In this document: positions 1-11,690 of the stretch, one piece after another | Position numbering within the stretch: the stretch's first letter is position 1 | How the letters are laid out: each line of letters starts with the position of its first letter | DNA from: Kwoniella bestiolae CBS 10118 | Lineage: Eukaryota; Basidiomycota; Tremellomycetes; Tremellales; Cryptococcaceae | Assembly (NCBI RefSeq): GCF_000512585.2 | Contig: NC_089242.1 | Location: 806,001 to 870,000 of the forward strand | Length of the DNA stretch: 64,000 bases | Reading direction: 5' to 3' | Notes under the pieces: model-generated | What the model was told of the DNA's origin: nothing | The model's database searches: none | Seen by the model: only the letters and a program-made list of their open reading frames with translations | Made by a program: the position numbers and the translations under genes

Positions 1-1774
1 TATGAGTATCGCTTCGGTGGACGGGCAAATCAGCGACATATGTACTCATACTCATTGCGAGAACAGAAAGGACGGCTTACCTGGTGAGTAGTGCTTCTTC
101 GTGACTGGCTCTGTCGATTCCGGATTTGCGAGCTCGAGGAAGGTATGGCACCGACACTCCAGCTTATCCACTGTCTCTTATCGGATCTTGGTCTTTCGAC
201 CATTTCAGATTGCTTCTCTACATCCTGGGGGTGGAGGTTTCTTGGATTTGAATGTGGGTTATCTATGGTCAAGGGACTGGCCACTCGTCTGATATGCTCA
301 GTGGACGGTGCCTGCGTGTCTAGGATGGTAGGTAGCGAGAACATGTGTGATGGATCTGGAGCGATCTCGGTCGAGTGTGGGACTGATAGAGAGAGGACTA
401 AGGTTATATTGTATACTTTTGGTAACTACATCCGAATGTCTACAGTGTCAGCATCGATTCCTACATGCTAAATTTCATTGGTAACTTACGAAGAGTATAG
501 GGAGATAACAAAATGCGTTATACCGCCAATAATGATATAGCAAGATCGATGAGAGCTGTAATGCAGATACAGCGATTCCTCCATGGCATGTCACGAGCTA
601 CATAAAGTATCAACTTATCAGTCCTAGCTTCAGGGTGAGATTGGTACTGTATAAGAAGGAGATCACTCACAATCAACCTTGTCACTATCTCCCTCATGAC
701 TCCGCCTTGCATACCGAGCTTCTGCCTTGCCCACCAGAGTTCCACGCTTAGTACCGCGGATAGGGTCATGTCCACTGCTGTCGAGATGGCCAGCCAGAGC
801 TGTTCTGCTCTCGCGAAGCTAAGGTGGTATATGGTATACATCTTATCAGTCGTTCCTTTTTCGACCTTACCCCAAAGATACCGAGATGATAAGGTGTATG
901 ATACAGTAATCGGAAAAATTGGAATGGCATTTCGCTCACCTTGTATTCCCCGGCAGCCCCAGACTTATCAAACTCCCAATCTTCCACACCAAAACACTAC
1001 TAATAGTCCCACTAACGAAACTTGCCAATATCGCCGCACCGATGGAAAATGCGAAAAAGTATTTAACGAGTGGATGAGCCAATTTGGGCCAGAGTAAATC
1101 CAAAGACGAGATGAACAGTGTGATTCGACGGAGGAGGAATAGTTGGGTGAGGGTAGATTGGATTAAACCGAGGAAGGGGGAGATAAAGAATGATGGTGTG
1201 GAGGTGAGGAAGCCTGAGATGTTGGTGAAGTTGTTTGCGAACATCTAGTGAATACCAGGGTATGAGCTTGATGTCATTTTGACAGAGGGGCATTCATGGG
1301 TGTATTGGATGGAAGAATGGAGGGAGACTTACGTCCCACCCTCTGTATAAATCTACCATCGTCTGGGCCAAATTCAATACCAGACTTATCCCTACCAATG
1401 ACACACCAAGCTTTCTAGATGATTCATGAGGTGATTTAGGCTGAGAGGCCAGAGTCATAAAGTAATTGATCGATAGGATTAGGACGATGCCCATGCCGAA
1501 GGATTCTAATGCGAAGCCCAGGAAGAAGGGGCCAGCTGTGTGAAGATACAGTATTAGCGATGAGCTTAGTCAGGAGTGAGAGAGTATACTCACACATGTA
1601 TGCTAAGACAGTTGACATCTTGGCGGTGATTGTACTTGCGGATCCTACAATGATAGGCGATCGATGAGATGACTATAGTACAGCTTGACCATGACTTGAA
1701 ATTCGGAATGAGATCCAACCGATCTGATTAGATGATGTGATGAGGCCGTTGGGTGGAATATCCAGCTTAGCCAT
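1..1774 (-). CDS. DUF6534-like seven-helix membrane protein (partial at window edge)
   Basis: Multi-exon gene read leftwards and cut by the window start. The best first exon starts at 1774 (MAKLDIPPNG...) and splices in phase (donor GTTGGA, about 1720) to an exon with a second ATG at 1618. Next come SGPFFLGFALESFGMGIV and later hydrophobic exons. The exon at about 690-840 carries ISTAVDMTLSAVLSVELWW, and the last visible exon begins near 420 with LPKVYNITLVLSLS. This order (LGP...L-G start, D-x(n)-LW block, late LxKVYxNSLL-like block, polar tail) matches the basidiomycete DUF6534 membrane family, whose function is unknown. The tail after about 380 is Ser/Arg-rich and has a possible donor (GTAAGC, about 80), so the end probably lies outside the window. 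The family call is from pattern memory. The start is less certain: 1618 is the alternative. Confidence 0.6.
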
Positions 1775-3121
1775 CAATGTGTACCGGTGAATACAATCTT
1801 GTCTTCTGGGAGATACGTAGATTCCAGCTTTGATGATGACCAATTTGTCTAGCAGATGAGATATACTGCATCGAGCGCAGTAATCTACTGGTATCGTTTT
1901 GATTGACTTGTTTGTTGGGACTCTGGTGCTTTGGTAATTCAGCAAGTCATTTTGATCGAGATGGTTGGTACTTGAAACGTTTTAGACAATCTATTCTATT
2001 CGGGTTTAGTGCTAGACAGTCAGAACTAAGATCGAATGGAGCAAGCAAGTATCCTTTGACTAGGTCGCATGTGGTGCTTGTCAATTTCGGCATTTGATGC
2101 GACAGTTAGTTGATGACCTTTTGTAATTAGTGTAGTATAGCACACAGAACCATCAATCATCACCCCGATCTTACTTCTATTGCTCTGCCCTCTCAACGGT
2201 GCGCAAAGGTCTAGAGTTGATGGCTGATTGATGGGCACGGACACACCAACCAGGGTTGTCTCATTGTTTCATATGCTGTTGAATTACGCCGTGGCATCAA
2301 TACAGTACAAGTGATCATTAGATGGGAGGATCGTGCTTTGCGCCACTCCACTTGAACTATTGGCTATAAAGATGAAAATCGAGTTTGTTAGGATGCTATG
2401 CTGACTGGTGAGATAACCTATGGTGGGTCGTGATCTTACTCACTCTTCTTAGTTTCTAAGATATGGACGAGCAATCTACTTGTCGCTATGAGACACTCTC
2501 ACCAAGTCGAGGCGATGCAAGCGAGTCAGTACATTTACACATGACGAGACTCTACCTGGTATCCAAAGTATCAGTATTGGATGAGTCGCATGAATTAGGT
2601 GTCAGTGTTAATCTGACAATGCCGTTATGTCCGACACCGAGACCACCTCTGATAATCTATTTCCGAACCTCCGTCGATCTTCTCTCCTATCAGCATCAGC
2701 TGCTTCGGGTCGTCACTTATTGTTTCGACTCGTTAAATCTCTATGATCCTTCCATGCACCCAGTGACGATGATTCCGGTGTGAACAGATAAAACCTGTTA
2801 TGGACCCGGTTATGCCAATCCTTGCTCAACGCCGAGTAAATCCGCCGGGTAATGAATTACCGATGATGACCACTTGTTCATTCATAAATTTCGAGTAAGG
2901 TTACACAGTACGGTGTGAAGATGAACAAGATGCAATTCTGAATCGAGTTATATATAAACAGGTAGGAGAGAGAGCAAGAAGAGGTTTGACTTGAAGTATA
3001 TCTGATTTGAACAGTTAACCGTCGAAACTACTTCTCCTGTAGATACGGCAATCTACAACCATCTTCACCTATCAACCCACATCAGTAACCTCTCACTTGA
3101 ATATTTTGATCATCAGCCACC
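1775..3121. promoter_or_regulatory. Divergent intergenic region upstream of ICL1, with TATA box
   Basis: No convincing coding signal over 1.35 kb. Short open frames here (for example 2463-2783) lack family resemblance or splice continuity. A good TATA element lies at 2949-2958 (TATATATAAA), about 165 bp before the ICL1 ATG. A strongly regulated promoter would be expected for isocitrate lyase, which is usually induced by acetate or fatty acids. I could not securely identify a carbon-source response element by eye. Confidence 0.5.
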
Positions 3122-5345
3122 ATGGCGTCAGAACAAGCTATCTTCGACGCCGAAGTCAAGGCTTTGGAAGAGTTCCAAAAGGTAGGTAGTGTCGAATCTC
3201 TTCTTGAATTTCCTTCCTCGATCCGAAAGGATCTCTCCAAGCTTCGACCACATTCAAACACTTGAACAACCAAGCTGACGTGATATCCTTACCCAGCAAC
3301 CCCGATTCGCACGAACCCACCGACCATTCACCGCAGCCGATGTAGTCTCCAAAAGAGGTACTCTACCTATCTCCTACCCTTCAGACGTATTAGCCAAGAA
3401 ACTATGGAAGATCCTCGAAGCTAAGAAGCGAGGTGAGGGAGGTGGATGTACCGCTACTTATGGAGCGTGAGTCAGCTTCGTCACTCCATCCGAAGGGACA
3501 AGGCGCTCAGCTGATATACGTGTGTATCGTAGGCTTGATCCTGTACAACTCACTCAGATGGCCAAACACCTGGAAACTGTCTATGTATCTGGCTGGCAAT
3601 GCTCTTCGACCGCTTCGAGCTCTCTTGAACCTGGACCTGATCTTGCTGGTGAGTTGGCTTTGTCACTTCATCCTTCATTCCCAACGGGCTATGCTGACCA
3701 TGCGAAACATATAGACTACCCATCCAATACTGTACCCAACAAGGTAGCTCAGCTGTTCACCGCCCAGCTCTTTCATGATCGAAAACAACGATGGACCAGA
3801 TCAACAGCCTTACAAAGAGGGGAGAAACTTGGTCCGCCCATTGATTACCTTAGACCCATTGTTGCTGATGCGGATACCGGTCATGGAGGTAAGCTTATCT
3901 TGTCACGCCATCTCCCGAAGTGAGGCCAAGCTGACTCGTTGCTTCAGGACTAACCGCTGTTATGAAATTGACGAAGATGATGGTTGAAGCCGGTGCGGCT
4001 GGTATCCACGTTGAAGACCAAGCTCCAGGCACAAAGAAGTGCGGTCATATGGCTGGAAAGGTGTGTTCGATTTAAGAAAGTACGAACAGTGATGCTGACA
4101 TGGGATTCAGGTCCTCGTACCAATCTCGGAACATATCAACCGACTCGTGGCTATGCGATTCCAATGCGACATAATGGGAACTACCAATCTCGTAGTCGCC
4201 CGAACAGATTCCGAAGCTGCAACCCTGATCACCTCCAACATTGACCCCAGAGATCACGCCTTCATCCTTGGATCTACCAACCCAGATTTGATCTCCCTGA
4301 ACGAGATTATGGTTGCTGCCGAGCTGGAAGGACGAAATGGAGCGGCCTTACAGGAGATAGAAGATCAATGGATGAAGAAAGCAAATCTGCAACTATACCC
4401 TGAAACACTCGCCAAGGCATTATCATCCCAGGGAGTCGATCAAGACAAGGTCCAAGAATTCCTGAAAGCTGTCAGTGGTACTGCTCACGCATCCCACAAT
4501 GGCGCTTTGCAATTAGCTCAGAAGAAGTACGGATTGAAGGGTGCTCCTTACTGGAATTGGGATACCCCAAGGACTAGAGAAGGGTACTATAGGTACCAAG
4601 GTGGTACTCAGTGTGCTATCAATCGTGCGGTCGCTTTCGCACCTTATGCGGACCTATTATGGATGGAGACGAAATCTCCTATCTACGCTCAAGCGAAGGA
4701 GTTTGCGGAAGGTGTACATAAAGAAAGACCTGGTCATTGGTTGGCATACAATCTTAGTCCATCGTTCAATTGGGATGCTGCGGGTTTAGGGGAGACGGAG
4801 ATGAAGGATTTCGTATGGAGTCTGGGTAAACTTGGGTTCATCTTCCAATTCATCACTGTAAGCCAATTTGCTATACACAGCTGAATCAAACGGATCGACC
4901 AGAACAGAGCTGATCGAGTTCCAACCACAGCTCGCCGGTCTCCATTCCAACGCATACATAAACGATCAATTCGCCAAAGCATTCTCTCAGGAAGGCATGA
5001 AAGCCTATGTCGAGCTGATTCAAAGGAAAGAAAGAGAGATTGGATGCGATGTCCTGACTCACCAGAAGGTGTGTTGGTCTGCCTTTAACTGACCTAGGGG
5101 GAAGCGTATGAGCTGACTAGTGGGTACTGCCAATAGTGGTCCGGTGCAGATTACGCAGATGCTATGATGATGACCGTCACTGGAGGAGTGTAAGTGATGG
5201 TTTTGATATTCGATCCGAATGATGTTCAGCTGATCTGATGTTCCTTGGCAACTCACACAGCTCGTCAACTGCTGCTATGGGTAAAGGAGTTACCGAATCG
5301 CAATTTGGGGATGACAAGTCGAAGAAGGCTTTACATAAGCTATAG
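3122..5345 (+). CDS. ICL1: Isocitrate lyase (glyoxylate cycle)
   Basis: Cleaves isocitrate to glyoxylate and succinate, the first step of the glyoxylate shunt for growth on C2 compounds and fatty acids. Exon 1 (MASEQAIFDAEVKALEEFQK) ends at 3181. Later exons give ILEAKKRGEGGGCTATYGA, then LDPVQLTQMAKHLETVYVSG, then IVADADTGHGG. The active-site signature KKCGHMAGK lies at about 4035-4062, split only by the intron that follows it. One long exon (about 4111-4858) carries MRFQCDIMGTTNLVVARTDS and PYWNWDTPRTREGYYRYQGG. The last exon ends KKALHKL. About 545 residues, as usual for fungal enzymes. The ending HKL resembles a weak peroxisomal PTS1 signal but is not canonical. At least seven short introns with GTAAGT/GTGAGT-type donors. 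The identification is secure; a few junctions are approximate. Confidence 0.95.
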
Positions 5346-5831
5346 TCTCTTCTGGTCTGTTTATGTTTGATAGCTCTTTGTATGATTCTGTTTGATATGT
5401 TATCTGAGCAAAGAAAAGATATGTATACGTTGTTTCGTTATCGCGACTTGACATGTCCTCGAGCGGCATTCCTTGATCGCTCACGGCCGTAAGCAGACAA
5501 GAGGGATCGTTGAATTGGTTAATTAGTACTTGAAACGCAATTAGTTTTTATTTCCGATTCCGGTAATTGACTGTGCTGTGCCGATTACAAATTCCCCTTC
5601 CTGATTAGAAACCGGTCGTAATGTTTTGCTTTTCCCCATTTCCCACTGTTTCCTGTTGTCACTCTTGCTCATGATTCATCATTCCTTGTTATCTGTTCTC
5701 TTATCACTAACTAACATCGTTAACATCGATCATCAACTAAAGTATCATCATTCTCGAACATCCTCTGACGACCCAATCATAGACGACTGAAACGAGAGAT
5801 AATGATATAGACATCGCTTGAAGCTTACAAG
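5346..5831. other. Intergenic: ICL1 3' region and promoter of the PP2C gene
   Basis: AT-rich 486 bp between two genes on the same strand. It should hold the ICL1 polyadenylation region and the leader of the downstream phosphatase gene. No further gene or repeat is visible. Confidence 0.4.
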
Positions 5832-8160
5832 ATGTCAAAGCCTAAACCAGGGTTGGGCAAGGGATTGGTTCGTAATCTGACTGTATCGCAATATCACCCT
5901 TCTTCTTCTGGTATCATCACCTTGGCACCTGTGATAGGACAACATCCTCATACAGCTGCTCATTCATACTCCACCCACCTTCCACCATCCGCTTCAAATC
6001 ACAATGGACCAATAACATCGAGTAAACACGGGTGGCCAAACAACCCCTCTAACTCCTCGATATCATTATTACCTACGTGGGATCAACCGAGTGATATAGT
6101 ACTGCCATATCAGCCTATCCCATCTAGAATACGACTGAAATCTTCATCTGCAAGCTCATCTTCGACCAACCAGTATACCACCAACCACTCCCGTCGATAC
6201 TCTTCCCTATCAGTCTCCCCCTCTGCATTCCTCACCTCACCTATTCCACCTTCATTATTCTTCGATAAATCCCTATCATTCCACTCCCCACCCTCGGCTA
6301 CATCACCCGCACAAATAAGCCTAGAAGCCCTCCTGACATCACTCGAATCATCTTCCTTCCCTTCCAACGCATTCGATAACCTCCCTCCAGATCCACCTTC
6401 CTCACCATCCGCCTCTGCATCAAGAGGTTCAAGCCCGCATCAACCCCTCAAGACTCTCCGAGACGTCGAGTCACACACCGTCCTCTCTCCCACACCACTA
6501 TCAATCTCTTCAGACTCAAACGACACCCCCTCCCATTCATTCGCCTCGAACCCCCTCTTAGGGCTTAACGAACATTCCTCCAATCCTCCATACGATTATC
6601 CCCTGACCAACGAGAACGACGAGAACGTTCTTCCTTCCACTTACTCCTCCACCCTCATATTCCACCTGGGATGCTCCGGTCTCCCAAAAGAGAGATTACC
6701 CATCCCATCCAGCTCGAGGAAATCCAGACCGCCCACTCCGCCTCGCCAACGGTCCTTCCCTTTACCTCATGTTGATCCGCCCACCGCGCTGAAATCTGTA
6801 GGCGTAGGTGAAGATGCCTATTTTGCGAGGTCGGATGGGTTGTGCATTGCTGATGGGGTCGGTGGGTGGTCGAGATCCGCCGAGAAGAAGGCTGATCCGG
6901 GGAGGTGGAGTAGGCTGTTGACGCATTTCGTAGAGGAGGAAGTTAATGATTGGTGGGTTGGTAAGGAGTATTACCTAGCACCTAAGGGGAATGATATCGG
7001 CGGGATCGAGAGGTCAGAACAGATAAAGCAGAAAGGCAAGGAGAAGGAACAGGAAAGACCTAGAGGATGGGCTAGGGAATCATGGGAGAAGAAGGGAGAG
7101 GGGTCGAAGGTCAATATGTCTACTACCTCAACAACACATACCAGGCATAGTAGTGGTACTGGTAAGGCTCTCAAGAATGGGAAGCACAGGAAAGAGCGAA
7201 GACCTATAGATCCTGTTGAGATTATGCAAAGGGGATTCGAGAAGTGTTTGTCATGTATCAATGCCGAGGTGAGTCGGTGTTTGTCTTATTATCATCAGTC
7301 TTGAATGGCAACCTCAGTCTCGTGGGGAAGCATGGTAGTTGCTAACTATCGTTTCTTCGATTTTGATAGGGCATTCACGGATCGTCTACCTGTTTACTCG
7401 CATTACTTCACAATTCGACCCTACACATTGCCAATCTCGGCGATTGCTGTTTGCTGCTGATTAGGAAGGGCGAAGTGGTATTTAGGACGCAGGAGATGCA
7501 ACATGCCTTTAACTTTCCACTGCAGGTGGGTTCAGGTTTTATCTTTTTTGCAATGATCGAACGGATACCTCTTACAACGGGCGGATGCTGATTGTTTTCC
7601 TTTTTCCGTAAAGGTTGGCACGCACAGTCGAGATGAGCCTATGAAAGATGCGCAGAGGCACGACGTATCGGTGAAGAAGGGAGATGTGGTGATACTGGGT
7701 AGTGATGGGTTGATGGATAATCTTGTGAGTAGGGGTTTAACCTCCTCTTCTGTTATACACAGTTCTTTTCACCAATTTTGCGGAGATGTACTGACGTTGA
7801 GCTATGATTTTTGTACAGTTCGACGAAGATATCCTAGAGATCGTCTTACAATTCACCTCATCTTCCTCTGCAAACGACCAACTCCCCACCCCACCCTCCA
7901 CACCATCCAATACCACCTCCTTCCCCCCCTTCTCGCCCCAGCAGATATCCGAGGCACTATGCCGACGAGCAAGATCAGTATCAGAACTTGTGACAGCCAC
8001 CACGCCGTTCATGTGCAAAGCCATCGAAGAAGGTATTGATTTCGTGGGTGGTAAAAAGGACGATATAAGTGTGTTGGTCGGGGTGATAGGTGATCGGGAG
8101 GATGTTAGTGGGAATGGCGAGGATGGACAGGTGGAGGGGGAGTTGAAATTGCATTTATGA
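5832..8160 (+). CDS. PTC7: PP2C-family protein phosphatase, PTC7-like
   Basis: Four exons: 5832-7268, about 7370-7526, about 7615-7723 and about 7819-8160. The first ~310 residues are Ser/Pro/Thr-rich and look disordered. The catalytic part then starts with GVGEDAYFARSDGLCIADG and VGGWSRS, the PTC7/PPTC7 form of motif I with its metal-binding Asp residues. After the first intron follow GIHGSSTCLLALLH and IANLGDCCLLLI, then VILGSDGLMDNL, and finally GGKKDDISVLVGVI with the last Asp pair. All expected metal-binding motifs are present. A lysine-rich insert of roughly 100 residues sits between VGGWS and GIHGSSTC. Yeast Ptc7 acts in mitochondria or the nuclear envelope; here the basic N-terminus (MSKPKPGLGKGLVRN) could be a weak presequence, which is inference. 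The family is clear; orthology to PTC7 is likely. Confidence 0.85.
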
Positions 8161-8601
8161 GATATAGATCTGGGGAAAGGGCTCAAAGACAAAGACAAAT
8201 GTGTATATGTAGATTTCATCCCTGTAGATAATACCGAATCACGCTGTGTGACAAGCTTTGTTAGAGCATCATTTTATATATATTGTATATCTCAAGGTCG
8301 GCATGTATGTATCATTTCGTTCGCATTCGCAAGTCGCAATTATAGGCAATGCATAGGTAGAAGAGTAGCAAAAGAACGGGAAAGGGATATATATATGTAC
8401 ATCACCCAAAAATGTCAAATCGTGAGGGTGAGGAAATCATTAATTATCTCATTATACTTCGTAGTGTGCGGCTCATCATCAAATATCGTTAGAATAAACA
8501 AGAAAAAGAAGGAATGCCAAACATCACACCAAGGATGACTTTACTTTTCAACTCCAAGGATGGCCAGTGGACGGACCACCCATCTGCTCACTACCCACGA
8601 C
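8161..8601. other. Convergent 3' intergenic region
   Basis: 440 bp between the convergent ends of the PP2C gene and CDT2. It is AT-rich and holds TATATATA-like runs near 8275-8285 and 8388-8397, consistent with 3' ends on both strands. No gene is seen. Confidence 0.4.
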
Positions 8602-11131
8602 TCATACGCTCCCACACCATTCCTCGCTCGCTTTAATCGGATCATCCCTCAACCACTTTGCGGCATCCCGGTTGGACCGCCAAATACGCGTAGCCAGATC
8701 GTCCGAAGAAGCTGCGAGCTATAGTTCCCAAACTTAAAAATCAGCTTCGTCTCATTTCTATTTTACTTTGCTACCTGAGAGAAACAATTGATCTTGGTCT
8801 TCCAAAGTGAAAAAAAAAACTCACCATATCTCTACCCCAATCGACCGCTCCGACCTCCCGCTCCTTCCCCTCAGGCCATTGCACCCCACCCATCCCGAGG
8901 CCTAACCTCGTAGCTTGACTTCCGTCCTTTGCACGAGTATCCCAAGTCATGACTCCGCCTTTACAGCTCCCCGAGCTCAAGTACCTCCCATCGGGCGAGA
9001 TGGCTAATCTAATGTAGAAACTCGATACAAGCAGGTTCGGATCGGTGTAGGTCTTTAATCCAATTGATTCTCTATGATCATCCTGATCTCCACTGGAGGA
9101 GAGGATAGAAGAAGGACGTAGAGAGTGGATCTTGGAATCGCCACATAGGGCGTAGAGGTCGCCTGTAGTTGGTGATTCGCACAATGCATTGATTGATCGA
9201 GCACGTCGAGAGGGCATTGAACCGTATACTGTTGGGTCGGGTAGGGATCCTACGGTTGTACAGCTTGGTCGGGGTTCGGGCGATCGAGTGGTTGGAGCTG
9301 GGAAACGCAGATCCCATAATTTGACAATACTGCATTTGAATGTCATCAGTACTTGCTCCCTCTGCACGAAGAAAACGAGGGCTTACCCATCAAACGATCC
9401 ACCAGAAGCTAATATTCCAGGCATACTCTGCAATGCGACGAGACTAGTGACAGATCTAGTGGCGGTTCGCTATGTCACGAAGTCATCTTAGGTCAGCTTA
9501 ATTTCGAAATGCAACGATCATTACAGCTGAGAAACGATATACTCACCCCACTCCCATTCCTCTTACCATCTCCATGAGCATTCCTAATAGTCATAACAGG
9601 ATCCAACTCCATCCCTCTATTAGGTGGCTGAGCGACAAATCCAGGCACACCATCACTGTACCTCTCCCGTTCACCTCGAGGGACCATCATGGCATTGACA
9701 TCAATATCTCTATTCTGTCTTCCCCTACATCGAATATCATATATCAATATGTTGCCATCGCGTCCGCCAGAAGCGATGACCGATGAGCTGGTCGATGGAT
9801 CCGAGTGGGATCTGGATGGATCGAAAAAGGCTGTAGTTTTCACCGAGGAGGTATGACCTTTCAGTGTGGCTAGCAATGTCGGTGTAGGGGTGGTGAGAGC
9901 GTGTAGTCGTGTTGATTGATCACCTGAAGCAGTAAGCTAAGGAAAGGAAAGAGAATCAGCAACCATTCACCGCATACACAAAGATAACAATCATTCACTC
10001 AATAACATCGCGATCGATAGCTAAGACGACGTAAACTCACAACCCTCGTATCATCCCCACTCCACCTCAAATCAAAAATCGCATTCCCATGAGCCCTCCA
10101 CCAAAACCCTTTTTCCTCCCTATGCGATCCCAATCCTTCATCTACATCCAAGATCCTCACTCCGCCTTCCTCTCCTGCAACAGCTATCAGCCGTCTCAAG
10201 CCCAATTCTTTGGCTGAGGGGCTGTCGTATGTCTTGGCGATGTTGTTGAATGCTATTGAGAGCGGAGGAGCAAAGTCGCGTGGACGGCCTGTAGGTGGGT
10301 GGATAGAGGGTAAGAGGAGTAGGGAGGGGGGTGTGCTGGGATGAAATGGGAGGATAGAGTGGACCAAGGTGGTTAGGTAGGGTGTCTGCGGTGTCATCAC
10401 TGGACGCGGCAATATCAGCATCAACCAACCTCAAGTATTATCGGTGGTACACAAATGAACCCAAGAAAGAGCAGGAAATGGATACTATACTCACATCTCT
10501 GCCTGTCCATAATCACACTATTCAGTCCCTTGACCCCCAACCTCTTCCTCGACCGCTTCCAAACACTCTCCCCGACCTTCCCCTCGTCAACCTTAATCTC
10601 CTGGCAAACATCATGCCTCTTACCATCTTTGATCCGCTCGTAATTTAACGTAGTTGAAGGTAAGAACCAATCATGTATACTGTGCATCCTCACGTGATTC
10701 TTGGTATGTTCCATCTCCACGTCGAGACCACTCGACACCCCATGACTCCCATTCGTGGAAGAAGTAGAGGAGGTTGATGAAGAGGGTTCGAGTGCGATCG
10801 ATCCATGTGGAGCGGGATAATCCAATCGGATCCTTTTCCTGGATGCTGGCGATCCATTCGAGGTCGACGACTGAGGATCGATATTCTCCTCATTTCCATA
10901 TTGAGTCGTAGTGGACGTGGATGTGGGCGTCCGTCGCTTGGTAAGGAATATAGGCGCGAGTTTTCTTCCTGATGTAGAGGCTGATGCGGATAATGGTGAA
11001 GACGTTGATGTAGATTTGATGATTGATGGTCCAGCTATGGCATTCGAGGTGCGTTGAGGCGTGTTGAGTGAGATCGAGGATAGGACCTGAGCCTCACGTC
11101 CCTCATCTTCGCGTGAGGTTGGGTTAGACAT
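8602..11131 (-). CDS. CDT2: Cdt2/DTL-like WD40 substrate receptor of CRL4 ubiquitin ligase
   Basis: Cdt2 recruits PCNA-bound substrates such as Cdt1 to Cul4-Ddb1 for destruction in S phase. The N-terminal ~230 residues are low-complexity (Ser/Thr) and contain basic stretches (KRRTP, SRKRIRLDYP), followed by MHSIHDWFLPSTTLNYERI. WD repeats follow in successive exons: GNAIFDLRWSGDDTRV; TLKGHTSSVKTTAFFDPS with IASGGRDGNILIYDIRCRGR; IVKLWDLRFPAP; RLAISPDGRYLSSGSCKGG with VMTWDTRAKDG. The last exon reads LAASSDDLATRIWRSN and stops at 8602. The repeated YDIR/WDLR/WDTR endings fit the WDxR motifs that dock on Ddb1. At least six introns are visible. The ATG at 11131 gives the longest open start. The final SSDDLATRxW block is typical of Cdt2 and makes the call firm. 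Confidence 0.87.
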
Positions 11132-11690
11132 CGTCGCGAGGGTGTCGATGGAAGTGAGACTCGCTTATAGAGAGGGAGAGGGGAGGGGATGTCGGAATAG
11201 GACGCGAGAACTCAAGAACAAGATACTGTATTTGTACTGATGATGACAATGCTAAGGATGATTAGAATATAGGAATAGACGTGAGAGTTAAGCCAATGCA
11301 CGACAAGTTACTGTATAAATCTTTGTCCTTTACTACGCGGTTGTCTTTAAACGCGAACGAACCTCCTCCACTCTGTGTCAAACTAATGACGCGTACACGT
11401 GGCGCATGGATCCCTTAAACTGACATGATTCACTCCCGTAAGCTAACACCATACACGTCAACTACTACCCTAATAAAAGGTCTCAGACGCGAACACGACC
11501 ACGACCACGACCAGGGGAATCATTCTACAGACGTACATCATCAAAAAAAGCATGCATAGACAGAGCAGTACAGAGTGGTCATAACGTATATATGGACAAC
11601 AGGTAACTCGACACATGATAGATAAAAACATTATAATGGTATAGATCATTACCAACTCAAACACAACCTCAAAACGCAGACTGGCATCGC
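11132..11690. promoter_or_regulatory. CDT2 promoter with a cluster of MCB-like ACGCGN sites
   Basis: 558 bp between the CDT2 start and the KIC1 3' end, both genes leftward. Five ACGCGN cores are visible: ACGCGA at 11202, ACGCGG at 11335, ACGCGA at 11351, a perfect MluI box ACGCGT at 11389-11394, and one more ACGCGA near 11486. MBF binds ACGCGT/ACGCGN and drives G1/S genes; fission yeast cdt2 is a known MBF target. The function here is inferred from density and gene identity. Confidence 0.55.

Noticed and set aside
2463..2783. 106-codon plus-strand frame upstream of ICL1
   Set aside because: No recognisable motif, no intron signals and no counterpart known to me.
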